Shown here one piece after another: positions 37,403 to 44,581 of a stretch of 52,098 bases of DNA. Under the pieces are notes generated by a model. The model worked only from the letters and a program-made list of their open reading frames with translations, was not told the origin of the DNA and made no database searches. The number at the start of each line of letters is the position of its first letter. Within the stretch, counting starts at the first letter, position 1. This stretch comes from an uncultured Clostridia bacterium (GTDB lineage Bacteria > Bacillota > Clostridia > Oscillospirales > Ruminococcaceae). Location of the stretch: the NCBI GenBank assembly GCA_944382905.1, contig CALWNU010000029.1, forward strand, positions 1-52,098. Reading direction: 5' to 3'. The position numbers were made by a program, and so were the translations under genes.

Positions 37403-37995
37403 GCATCCGAAGCGGAAAAATTGCCAGCATGGCGGTATCGGCCATCGGGATCGTCCTTTCGCTGGTGTTGGTGATCATGGGACTGAAAATGGGTGTTTTC
37501 ACCTCCCCGGAAACACTGCAGGTTTTTTTGCGCCGGACAGGCTGGTGGGCACCGCTGGTTTTTGTGGGGATCCAGATCGTACAGGTGGTGTTTCCCATCA
37601 TCCCCGGCGGGCTGACCTGCGTGGCAGGAGTTTTGCTGTTTGGGCCGGTGTGGGGGTTTGTGTATAACTATGTGGGGATCTGCATTGGGTCGGGGATCAA
37701 TTTTTCGCTGGCAAAACAGTACGGCCGGCCATTTGTGGAGCGGTCTGTTTCCCAAAAGATGTGGGGAAGGTATATCAAATGGCTGGATTCCCCCAAATTC
37801 GACCTGTATTTTGCGCTGGCGATCTTTTTCCCCGTGGCGCCAGACGACTTTCTGTGTTTGCTGGCCGGCCTGACCCCGATGAAGTTCCGGCGGTTTGCGG
37901 CCATCATTCTGCTGGGCAAGCCCCTTGCCCTGGTGGCGTACAGCTGGGGGCTTTCCACAGCGTTGGATTATCTGGGGAAATTCTTAGGCAGATAA
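37399..37995 (+). CDS. TVP38/TMEM64 (DedA-like) membrane protein
   Basis: 198 residues, about five helices. The SNARE-associated/VTT domain pattern is visible: FVGIQIVQVVFPIIPGG, LLFGPVWGFVYNYVGICIGS, then FFPVAPDDFLCLLAGLTPM. Such proteins are proposed lipid scramblases or flippases. Its ATG overlaps the glycosyltransferase stop, so the two are co-translated; a shared role in making and moving a glycolipid is an inference. Ends at a strong terminator. Confidence 0.88.
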   Translation: MSIRSGKIASMAVSAIGIVLSLVLVIMGLKMGVFTSPETLQVFLRRTGWWAPLVFVGIQIVQVVFPIIPGGLTCVAGVLLFGPVWGFVYNYVGICIGSGINFSLAKQYGRPFVERSVSQKMWGRYIKWLDSPKFDLYFALAIFFPVAPDDFLCLLAGLTPMKFRRFAAIILLGKPLALVAYSWGLSTALDYLGKFLGR

Positions 37996-38047
37996 CCTTT
38001 CCCCTGTTGCCGGGAGCGGGCTTTTTGCCCCCGCGGAGGAGAGAAAA

Positions 38048-38081
38048 AAAGGCAGGGACGTTTTCGTCCCTGCCTTTTTTC
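38048..38081. terminator. Bidirectional terminator, TVP38 / mnmM
   Basis: AAAGGCAGGGACG and CGTCCCTGCCTTT around a TTTT loop, with T-run on the right and A-run on the left; the two adjacent genes converge. Confidence 0.9.
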
Positions 38082-38102
38082 TTTTGACAGACTTGCGGCC
38101 AA

Positions 38103-38654
38103 TTATTTGCGCCGTTCCACCGCCAGGATGTACGGGCAGTCCGGCACATGGATCAGCCGGTGCAGCAGCACGTCGTACCGCTTGGCGTCCAGGGCAGACA
38201 GCCTTTGCTGCAAAGCCTCCCCTTCCCGCCGGCCCTCTTCGTGCCCGGGGTAGACCACAATGGTCAATACCCCGCCGGGCCGCAGCAGGTCCACCGCTTT
38301 GCCAACCGCCTGGAGGGTGGTTTCCCGCCGGGTGGTGATGGTTTTGTCTGCCCAGGGCAGGTACCCTAAATTAAACATGCCTGCGTCCAGAGGCTGGCGG
38401 ATGTACTGGTCCAGGTTGCTGTGGCTGTCTAAAATCAGCCGGACGTTCTCCCCGGCGCCGTGAGCCGCCAACAAGGCGGCGGTGGCCTGTAGCGCGGCGG
38501 GCTGGATGTCAAAGGCCCACACCGTCCCGCGGGGCACGGATTGGCTGAGAAACAGCGTATCGTGGCCGTTGCCCATGGTAAAATCCGCGGCGGTACCATC
38601 CGGCCGCAGCGCAGGCAGCAGCAATTCCTTGGCGGTTTGCAGGATGCTTTTCAT
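38103..38654 (-). CDS. mnmM: tRNA wobble-uridine methyltransferase MnmM (YtqB-like)
   Basis: 183 residues. Class I SAM methyltransferase with the SAM motif ADFTMGNGHDTLFLSQ and the YtqB signature FNLGYLPWADKTITT. YtqB (MnmM) methylates 5-aminomethyl-uridine at the tRNA wobble position in Gram-positive bacteria that lack MnmC. The open frame runs further upstream, but AGGGGGGAA selects the ATG at 38654, which overlaps the stop of the radical SAM gene by 4 nt. The reading is from family and pairing; no catalytic residues were tested. Confidence 0.87.
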   Translation of the reverse strand: MKSILQTAKELLLPALRPDGTAADFTMGNGHDTLFLSQSVPRGTVWAFDIQPAALQATAALLAAHGAGENVRLILDSHSNLDQYIRQPLDAGMFNLGYLPWADKTITTRRETTLQAVGKAVDLLRPGGVLTIVVYPGHEEGRREGEALQQRLSALDAKRYDVLLHRLIHVPDCPYILAVERRK

Positions 38655-39616
38655 GCGATTCCCCCCTGTTGTGAAGAAAGAATGGCGAACCGGGCCCCCT
38701 GCACGGTTGCCCGGCGGGCCATCTCCCGGTCGATGGCGTTGAGCACCTCCCGCTTGTGCGTGCTCCACAGCGGGCCGATTAACAGCCGGCGGTCCCCGTC
38801 GCCGGTGAGGCGCTGGATGATGGTTTCCGGGGGCAAATACTCCAGCTGGTCGCAAATGAGCTGGACGTATGCTTCCTGCTCCAAAAGCGGGAAGGGGCTT
38901 TTCGCGTACTCTTCCGCCATGCGAGTGCCCCGCAGCAGGTGCAGCAGATGCAGCTTGATCCCGGCGGGCCGCAGCAAGGCGACCTGCCGGACGGATTCCA
39001 ACATCATGTCCCGGCTTTCGCCCGGCAAGCCGTTGATCAGATGCACGCAGACCGGGATGTTGCGCTGGACCAGCGCCTGGTAGCCCTGCAAAAAGGTGCG
39101 GGTATCGTGGCCGCGGTTGATCCGCCGGGCGGTCTCGTCATGGATGGTCTGCAAGCCCAATTCCACCCATAAATCAGTCCGGCGGGAAAGCTGCTCGAGA
39201 TAATCCAGCACGTCTTCCGGCAGGCAGTCGGCCCGGGTGGCGATGGAAAGCCCCACCACCCCCGGCAGGGCCAGCGCCGGCTCAAACCAGGCCCGCAGGG
39301 TTTCCACCGGCGCATAGGTATTGGTTCCCGCTTGAAAATAAGCAAAATAAAGGCAGTCCGGCCATTTTTGGGCGAAGACCTGCCGCATTTGGTCAAACTG
39401 GGCCGCAACGGGCAGCGCCGCATCCGGCCCGAAATCGCCGCTTTTTTGCCCGGAACAGTAGGTGCAGCCGCCGGTGCCACAGGTCCCGTCCCGGTTGGGA
39501 CAGTCCATCCCGGCGTTGAGCGGGATTTTGCACACTTTTTTCCCGTACCGCTGGCGCATGGCGTCGTTCCAGGTGCGGTAGCATTTTTGGCTGGCCGCCG
39601 AAAACAAGCGTTCCAT
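38651..39616 (-). CDS. mnmL: Radical SAM protein MnmL (YtqA-like, TIGR01212)
   Basis: 321 residues. The cysteine cluster CPNRDGTCGTGGCTYCSG near residues 39-56 and YFQAGTNTYAP identify the TIGR01212 family (YtqA). YtqA/MnmL works with MnmM in forming mnm5U in tRNA. Family segments LIGLSIATRADCLPEDVLDYL-like and VELGLQTIHDETARRINRGH are present. Three ATGs compete (39634, 39622, 39616); AAGAAGG fits 39616 best. It lies 2 nt after an FkbM methyltransferase gene and overlaps mnmM, so all three form one unit. Confidence 0.87.
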   Translation of the reverse strand: MERLFSAASQKCYRTWNDAMRQRYGKKVCKIPLNAGMDCPNRDGTCGTGGCTYCSGQKSGDFGPDAALPVAAQFDQMRQVFAQKWPDCLYFAYFQAGTNTYAPVETLRAWFEPALALPGVVGLSIATRADCLPEDVLDYLEQLSRRTDLWVELGLQTIHDETARRINRGHDTRTFLQGYQALVQRNIPVCVHLINGLPGESRDMMLESVRQVALLRPAGIKLHLLHLLRGTRMAEEYAKSPFPLLEQEAYVQLICDQLEYLPPETIIQRLTGDGDRRLLIGPLWSTHKREVLNAIDREMARRATVQGARFAILSSQQGGIA

Positions 39617-39618
39617 TC

Positions 39619-40704
39619 TCATCCTTCTTTCCAAAGACCGATCAGGTTGGTTTCCCAGGCGGGGATGCAGGGAAACCGGCGCAGGTACAGCCGGTAGCCG
39701 GGCTGGATGCGCTGGATTTGCAGGGGAAGCGCAAACAGGTCTTCGCTGCGGTGGTAAGCGGAAATCATCAGCTTAGGCCGGTGCCGGCGAATGGTGTTCG
39801 CCGCGCCCAGCAATGCGGCGGCCTCGCTTCCCTCAATGTCCATTTTCAAAAACGTCACCGGCGCTTTGCCCATCACATGATCCACCGAATCCGCCGGCAC
39901 CGGCTGCCCGCCGGCGGCTACGGCGGAATTGCGTCCAGCCCGGGGCGCAAAGCAAAGGGACGCGGGTTCCTCCCAGGCGGCCAGCTGCAGCAGCTGTACC
40001 CGGCTGTCCGGCACTATGCCCAGCTGCTCTGCCCGCCGGCATAATTTCCGGTAGCTTTTGGGATCCGGCTCCCAGGCGCAGATGGAGGAAAACCGCCCGC
40101 CGGTTGCCGCGAGAAATTCCGCTAAGGTATCCCCGGTATAGGCGCCCAGATCCACATAGGCCTCTTGGTCCCCCAGCTGCAGCAGCTGGGAAAAAGCCTC
40201 TTCGCGGGGGGACGCCGTCGCCGCCAGGTAGGACAGCTTCCCGGTCAGCTTATAGGCGGCCAGGTTCCAAAACACCTGCCGGGAGGCTTCGTCGGCCAGC
40301 AAATCCAGCGCCTGCTGCACCGGTTCCAGATGGGAACGCAAAAACGCCCGGTCGAACAGCGTATCCCCAGCGACCGGGACGTCCGGCGCATACAGCTCAT
40401 ACTGCCGGTCCAGCCGGAAAATGGCGTCCATGGTGGGCTGGTCGTGGACGCCGAAGGCGGTGACGATGACGAAATCCTGGTACTGGGCCTGGATTTCCTC
40501 CAGCCGTTTGACCCGCTTGCCGTGGAAACTGTGGCCGCGGACAAAGCCGTCGCTGGCAAAGAAATCGCATACCCGCACCCCATATGCGGCAAGGTAACGC
40601 AAAATATGGTCGGCGCCATTGCCCATCCCGTACATGACCACCGGCTTTTTTGTCTGTTGCAGGGATTCCCAGCAGGTGGGAAGATCCAGCAGCGATTTTC
40701 GCAT
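39619..40704 (-). CDS. FkbM-family methyltransferase with N-terminal Rossmann-like domain
   Basis: 361 residues. The N-terminal part (about 20-90) has VVMYGMGNGADHILRYL, a Rossmann-like GxGxGA pattern. The C-terminal FkbM SAM domain has YVDLGAYTGDTLAEFL, ICAWEPDPKSYRKL, and FLKMDIEGSEAAALLGA (near 290). FkbM domains O-methylate sugars or antibiotics; the target is unknown here. AAAGGAGG precedes the ATG at 40704; the frame is open further upstream. It is first in the FkbM-mnmL-mnmM unit, with a clear promoter, and is divergent from sigK. Confidence 0.85.
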   Translation of the reverse strand: MRKSLLDLPTCWESLQQTKKPVVMYGMGNGADHILRYLAAYGVRVCDFFASDGFVRGHSFHGKRVKRLEEIQAQYQDFVIVTAFGVHDQPTMDAIFRLDRQYELYAPDVPVAGDTLFDRAFLRSHLEPVQQALDLLADEASRQVFWNLAAYKLTGKLSYLAATASPREEAFSQLLQLGDQEAYVDLGAYTGDTLAEFLAATGGRFSSICAWEPDPKSYRKLCRRAEQLGIVPDSRVQLLQLAAWEEPASLCFAPRAGRNSAVAAGGQPVPADSVDHVMGKAPVTFLKMDIEGSEAAALLGAANTIRRHRPKLMISAYHRSEDLFALPLQIQRIQPGYRLYLRRFPCIPAWETNLIGLWKEG

Positions 40705-40732
40705 ACGGCCGCGCCTCCTTTTTCTGCTCCAT

Positions 40733-40761
40733 AGTGTAGCATATCCGCCGGTTGGCCGCAA
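40733..40761 (-). promoter_or_regulatory. Promoter of the FkbM-mnmL-mnmM unit
   Basis: On the - strand TTGCGG (complement of 40756-40761) and TACACT (complement of 40733-40738), 17 nt apart, about 30 nt before the start. Confidence 0.65.
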
Positions 40762-40920
40762 GAGACGCGCTTTTTCATTTTTCGGACGCGCACAAAAGAA
40801 AAAAATGGCGCATAAGCTGGGAATAAGGCCTTTGTTTTTGGCGGGCCATTTTCGGCGGCCGCGGCCGAAATTCCGCGGCGTGGGCCGTCCTTTTGGGGAC
40901 TGGTCAGGCAAGGAGGTAGT

Positions 40921-41625
40921 ATGCTGTCAGTCTGGTTATCCGCCTTAGCCGGCGGCTTTTTGTATGTTGCGCTGCATTTGACTGCGTCCGGTTCCTTTCC
41001 CAAGCCGCTGACCGCCGCGCAGGAGCGGGAATGCCTGCAAAAAATCCGGCAGGGCGACCGGCAGGCGCGGGACTATTTTATTGAACATAACCTCCGGCTG
41101 GTGGCCCATATTGTCAAAAAATACTACGCTTCTTACAAGGAGCAGGAGGATTTGATTTCCATCGGGACCATCGGGCTGATCAAAGCGGTGAGCACCTTTG
41201 ACGCGGAAAAAGGCATTCGTTTTGCCACCTATGCGTCCCGCTGCATTGAAAATGAAATCCTCATGCATTTCCGCGGCAGAAAAAAATATGCCCAGGATGT
41301 GTACATACAAGACCCCATCGACGTAGATAGGGATGGCAATGCCCTGACGCTGATGGATATCATGGCCCAAGAGGAAGATATCCTGGAAGATGTGGATTTG
41401 AAAATGAAGAACGACCGGCTGTACCGGTACATTGCGCAATCGCTGGATCCCAGGGAACGCCAGGTCATCTGCCTGCGGTACGGGCTGGGCGGGCGGACCC
41501 CCATGGCCCAGCGGGAGGTGGCGGCGCTGCTGGGGATTTCCCGCAGCTATGTGTCGCGGATTGAAAAGAAAGCGGTGGGGATCCTGCGCGGCTGCTTTGC
41601 AGACGAATTGCCGCAAGGGCTGTAG
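40921..41625 (+). CDS. sigK: Sporulation sigma factor SigK
   Basis: 234 residues. Late mother-cell sigma factor of sporulation. A hydrophobic pro-sequence of about 20-25 residues (LSVWLSALAGGFLYVAL) precedes region 2, where IEHNLRLVAHIVKKYY, EDLISIGTIGLIKAVSTFD and GIRFATYASRCIENEILMHFR are canonical. Region 4 ends in REVAALLGISRSYVSRIEKKA. The gene is continuous, not interrupted by a skin element. AGGAGG lies only 4 nt before the ATG. It is divergent from the FkbM operon. A SigE-type promoter was sought upstream but not convincingly found. Confidence 0.95.
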   Translation: MLSVWLSALAGGFLYVALHLTASGSFPKPLTAAQERECLQKIRQGDRQARDYFIEHNLRLVAHIVKKYYASYKEQEDLISIGTIGLIKAVSTFDAEKGIRFATYASRCIENEILMHFRGRKKYAQDVYIQDPIDVDRDGNALTLMDIMAQEEDILEDVDLKMKNDRLYRYIAQSLDPRERQVICLRYGLGGRTPMAQREVAALLGISRSYVSRIEKKAVGILRGCFADELPQGL

Positions 41626-41654
41626 CGCGGCGGATGGGAAAATCCAGCCGGATC

Positions 41655-41683
41655 TTGTATCTCGTCCGGGTTTGGCATAGAAT
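41655..41683 (+). promoter_or_regulatory. Promoter of the zinc-ribbon/HIRAN-like gene
   Basis: TTGTAT (41655-41660) and TAGAAT (41678-41683), 17-nt spacer, about 50 nt before the start. Confidence 0.6.
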
Positions 41684-41731
41684 AAAGCCAGGAGCCCCGA
41701 GGCGCAAGACCAGACGAAAAGGAGAATGGCA

Positions 41732-42790
41732 ATGGCGACATGCAGATGGTGCGGGAAAGGCGGATTTTTGCAAACGGTGAACCGGTATGGGTTTTGCCCG
41801 TCCTGTGACAAAGCCATCCGGAATCGGATCAAAGGGCTGCTGCAGCAGGTAAAAGACGCGGCGGCCCAGGCGGAACAGGCGGCGTCCGCCGCGCAGCGGG
41901 AGGCGATCCGCCCCCTGCTTTCTCAGGCGATGGAAGCCGTCCGCCAGTTGGAGGAATTGCGCCCAAGCGTCCCTTATTTTCGGTCCAGCACGGCGGAATA
42001 TGCCAAAACAATCGCCGAAACGCTGGACGGGACCGCAAAAAATCCCCCGGCAGCCCAACCGTCCGGCGGAAAAACCAGCGCGGTGGACAACGCCATGGCC
42101 GCCATCTGGCAGGCGAAAACGTCGGTGGGAAGTAGGCGGGAACAGCGGCGCGGCGCCGCGCAGATCCCCGTGTTCCCGGCGGCGGTACAGGGCTTTGTCC
42201 CGGCGGGACTGGCGCAGCAGACGCCAATTGTCCCGCCGCCGCACCTTGCCGCCGGCGCCGATCCCTGCCCGCAGTTTGGACAGGTCCTGCTGGAACAGGA
42301 ACCGGAAAACCAGGAGGACCCGGATACGGTGAGCCTGTATTATGCAGGCCGCCACATCGGTTCTTTGCCCGACGGTCCGCTGCGGGACCAGGTGAACGCT
42401 TCGTTGGACCAGGATCTGCCGGTGTTGGCCAGGATATTCCAGTGGGACGGGCAGGAGGGAGGCCGGCTGGAATTGTGTTTTTACCAGTCGCCCCCAAAAA
42501 GCGGGTTCCGATTTGTCTGCCTGGAACACACGGCGGACCGACAGGTTCAGAGCCAGATCAGCCGCACAGAACGCTGGGAACCGCTTTCCTTTCATTGGGA
42601 AGAGGCGTCCCGCCGCTATCTGGTCCACAACAGCCGGGGCCAAACGGTGGGGGCGCTTCCCCCCAGAGAGGAAGCGCTTTTGGAAGCCGGAGAACCCACC
42701 GCCGTATTTTACCAGGCCAATCAGGCGGCGGACGGGCTGTACCGTGCGATCATTGCCATTTTGCGCCCGCGGGGCGGATTTCGCCGATAA
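41732..42790 (+). CDS. Zinc-ribbon, coiled-coil, HIRAN-like repeat protein
   Basis: 352 residues, no firm family. The N-terminus has a CxxC-x14-CxxC zinc ribbon (CRWCGKGG...CPSC, residues 4-25), then a predicted coiled coil (about 30-80, Ala/Gln/Glu-rich) and a disordered Pro/Ala/Gln region (about 110-185). The C-terminal half shows HIRAN-like features: EPENQEDPDTVSLYYAGRHIGSLPD (about 190-215) and a second, weaker copy around RYLVHNSRGQTVGALPP. HIRAN domains bind DNA ends in HLTF/Rad5-type proteins. AAGGAG 8 nt before the ATG at 41732. It lies directly after sigK. Function unknown; a DNA role is inference. Confidence 0.65.
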   Translation: MATCRWCGKGGFLQTVNRYGFCPSCDKAIRNRIKGLLQQVKDAAAQAEQAASAAQREAIRPLLSQAMEAVRQLEELRPSVPYFRSSTAEYAKTIAETLDGTAKNPPAAQPSGGKTSAVDNAMAAIWQAKTSVGSRREQRRGAAQIPVFPAAVQGFVPAGLAQQTPIVPPPHLAAGADPCPQFGQVLLEQEPENQEDPDTVSLYYAGRHIGSLPDGPLRDQVNASLDQDLPVLARIFQWDGQEGGRLELCFYQSPPKSGFRFVCLEHTADRQVQSQISRTERWEPLSFHWEEASRRYLVHNSRGQTVGALPPREEALLEAGEPTAVFYQANQAADGLYRAIIAILRPRGGFRR

Positions 42791-42868
42791 AAAAGAAAAA
42801 GAAAATGAATGGATTTGCCCGTGGGAGCCGTATTGTAGATGAAAACGGAAAATAGGGGAGGAATTGGA

Positions 42869-43048
42869 ATGAAAAAATGGACGATCGGGTTGCTGATGAT
42901 GGCGTTGGTCATTGCCCTTGGCGCAACCAGTGCGTTTGCAGCAGGATGGGGCGGCCGGTACGCGGATGCAGACGGCGACGGGATCTGCGACAACGCCGGG
43001 GCCAGAACAGGCGGTCGCCGCGGCTTTTGCGGCGGACGGGGCAAATAA
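42869..43048 (+). CDS. Small secreted protein with DxDGDG calcium-loop motif
   Basis: 59 residues. A clear signal peptide: MKKW, a hydrophobic core GLLMMALVIALGA, then TSAFA and cleavage near residue 24. The mature part is about 35 residues, with YADADGDGICDN, a DxDxDG pattern like dockerin and EF-hand calcium loops, then a Gly/Arg-rich tail with a second Cys (RRGFCGGRGK). The two cysteines could form a disulfide. GGGGAGG precedes the ATG, in an open frame that extends upstream. It sits 22 nt before the ECF sigma gene, so likely in the same unit. Function unknown. Confidence 0.75.
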   Translation: MKKWTIGLLMMALVIALGATSAFAAGWGGRYADADGDGICDNAGARTGGRRGFCGGRGK

Positions 43049-43070
43049 GACGGAAACATGAGGATGCAGC

Positions 43071-43577
43071 ATGAGAAGCGAGCAGGAAACAAACCGGGCC
43101 ATTGATTTATATGCGGACATGGTCCGCCGGATTTGCATGGTGCACTTAAAAAACCAGGCGGATACGGAGGATATCTTTCAAACGGTGTTTTTGAAATATC
43201 TGTTGAGCCCGACTGCCTTCGAAAGCCCGGAGCATGAAAAAGCATGGTTCATCCGGGTTACGGTGAACGCCTGCAAAGATCTACTCCGCAGCGTGTTCCG
43301 CAGCCGTACGGTACCGCTGGATTGCCTAGCGGAGCAGCCGGACCAGCAGCTCACCCAGGAAAACCGGGAGGTGCTGCAGGCGGTGCTGTCGCTGCCGGGG
43401 AGATACAAAGATGTGGTTTACCTGCACTATTACGAGGGATATACCGCTCCGCAAATTGGGGAGATGCTGGGAAAAAAGGTCAACACCGTTTACACGCTGC
43501 TGACCAGGGCGAAAAAATTGCTGCAGGAACAGTTGGGAGGCGATGACGATGCAAAAGCAGATCCAACAGGCGTTTGA
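43071..43577 (+). CDS. ECF-type RNA polymerase sigma factor
   Basis: 168 residues, sigma-70 group 4. Region 2 reads YADMVRRICMVHLKNQADTEDIFQTVFLKYL (quoted in part) with the HEKAWFIRVTVNACKD segment, and region 4 has LPGRYKDVVYLHYYEGYTAPQIGE, the promoter -35 recognition helix. The next gene, an RsgI-like anti-sigma factor, starts inside its end, which suggests they are made in fixed ratio. The small secreted protein gene lies just upstream. Target promoters are unknown; autoregulation is likely but no ECF promoter was recognised. Confidence 0.9.
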   Translation: MRSEQETNRAIDLYADMVRRICMVHLKNQADTEDIFQTVFLKYLLSPTAFESPEHEKAWFIRVTVNACKDLLRSVFRSRTVPLDCLAEQPDQQLTQENREVLQAVLSLPGRYKDVVYLHYYEGYTAPQIGEMLGKKVNTVYTLLTRAKKLLQEQLGGDDDAKADPTGV

Positions 43578-44346
43578 CCAGGTCCGGGCCTCGGACGAGC
43601 TGAAAGACAAGACCAAACAGTTTCTGGCCCAAAACCGGTCCGCCCGCGCGCCCAAGCCGGTTTGGCGATGGGCGGCAGTGGTTTGCGCGGTGCTGCTTTT
43701 GCTGTGCGGCGCCGGTGGCTGGGCGTATTTTACGCCGGTGGCTGCCATCAGCCTGGATATCAACCCCTCTTTGGAACTGCGGCTGAACCGGTTCGACCAG
43801 GTCATCCAGGTAGTGGGTTTCAACGAATCGGGCCAACAGGCCGCCGGCGGGATGCATCTGCGGTTTTCCAACTATGCCGACGCCGTCCGGCAGATTTTGT
43901 CCGACGAGCAGATCCAGCCTTATTTGACGGAGGATTCGGCCATTTCCATCACCGTCGCCAGCCCAAACGAGGCCAAAAACCAGGAGATGCTCACCCAGCT
44001 TTCGGCCTGCGCCGCAGAGTACGGCGACGCCTATTGCTGTGCGGCCAATTGGGAGCAGACGGCCCAGGCCCATGATGCGGGGATGTCCTTTGGGAAATAC
44101 CAGGCGTTTTTGGAGCTGCAGGCCCTGGCGCCCCAGGTCACGCCGGAACAGGTGCAGGGGTTGACCATGCGCCAGATCCGGGATTGGATCGGGCAGTTAA
44201 GCGGCGACGCCCAGCAGGCTCCGGCCGGACAGGGCCAAGGCTATGGCAGCGGCGCAGGTGCCGGCGGCTCAAGCGGTGCAGGCCAGGGTTATGGGCCGCA
44301 CAAAAATGGCAACGGGGGCGGCGGGAACGCCGGGCAAGGGTCTTAA
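43549..44346 (+). CDS. RsgI-like anti-sigma factor with glycine-rich outer tail
   Basis: 265 residues. A cytoplasmic N-terminal part (about 1-40) should hold the sigma factor. One membrane helix follows (about 43-60, WAAVVCAVLLLLCGAGGWAY). The outer segment PVAAISLDINPSLELRLNRFDQVIQVVGFN is the RsgI signature (quoted in part); related anti-sigmas self-cleave at the Asn-Pro of INPS. The last 45 residues are Gly/Ser/Gln-rich. GGGAGG supports the ATG at 43549 (8 nt) rather than 43543 (2 nt). It overlaps the sigma gene by 29 nt. The signal sensed is unknown. Confidence 0.82.
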   Translation: MQKQIQQAFDQVRASDELKDKTKQFLAQNRSARAPKPVWRWAAVVCAVLLLLCGAGGWAYFTPVAAISLDINPSLELRLNRFDQVIQVVGFNESGQQAAGGMHLRFSNYADAVRQILSDEQIQPYLTEDSAISITVASPNEAKNQEMLTQLSACAAEYGDAYCCAANWEQTAQAHDAGMSFGKYQAFLELQALAPQVTPEQVQGLTMRQIRDWIGQLSGDAQQAPAGQGQGYGSGAGAGGSSGAGQGYGPHKNGNGGGGNAGQGS

Positions 44347-44365
44347 AAGAACGAACAGGGCTTGC

Positions 44366-44395
44366 TTGACAAAGAGGATGGCGTTGGCATACAAT
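44366..44395 (+). promoter_or_regulatory. Promoter of the MATE gene
   Basis: TTGACA (44366-44371) and TACAAT (44390-44395), 18-nt spacer, with a leader of about 180 nt before the start codon. Confidence 0.75.
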
Positions 44396-44399
44396 AATG

Positions 44400-44565
44400 C
44401 TAGCGCCATTTTTTGTAAAAAAAGATGGTTGGATTGCAACGACGGGGCGGCTCCGCCAAGGGGCCGCCTGTGCTGTTTTTCGCGGGATTTGTGAAGGTAC
44501 CGCGGCATTGGGAGAACGCAAGCGGGCAAGGCGCGGGCCGCAAGACATGGCAGGCCCGTGTCCAA
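44400..44565 (+). promoter_or_regulatory. Structured leader of the MATE gene
   Basis: Three hairpins can be drawn: CCATTTTTT with AAAAAAGATGG (44407-44428), GGCGGC (44446-44451) with GCCGCC (44463-44468) followed by TGTGCTGTTTTT like an intrinsic terminator, and CGCGGGCC (44532-44539) with GGCCCGTG (44553-44560) just before the ribosome site. It could be an attenuator or an unassigned riboswitch; no known class was matched. Confidence 0.5.
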
Positions 44566-44581
44566 ACAGGAAGGAGAAGGC

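Noticed and set aside
40705..40920. SigE-type promoter before sigK
   Set aside because: No -35/-10 pair close to the known SigE pattern could be placed with correct spacing.
40921..41625. Skin-like interruption of sigK
   Set aside because: The frame is continuous from pro-sequence to region 4.
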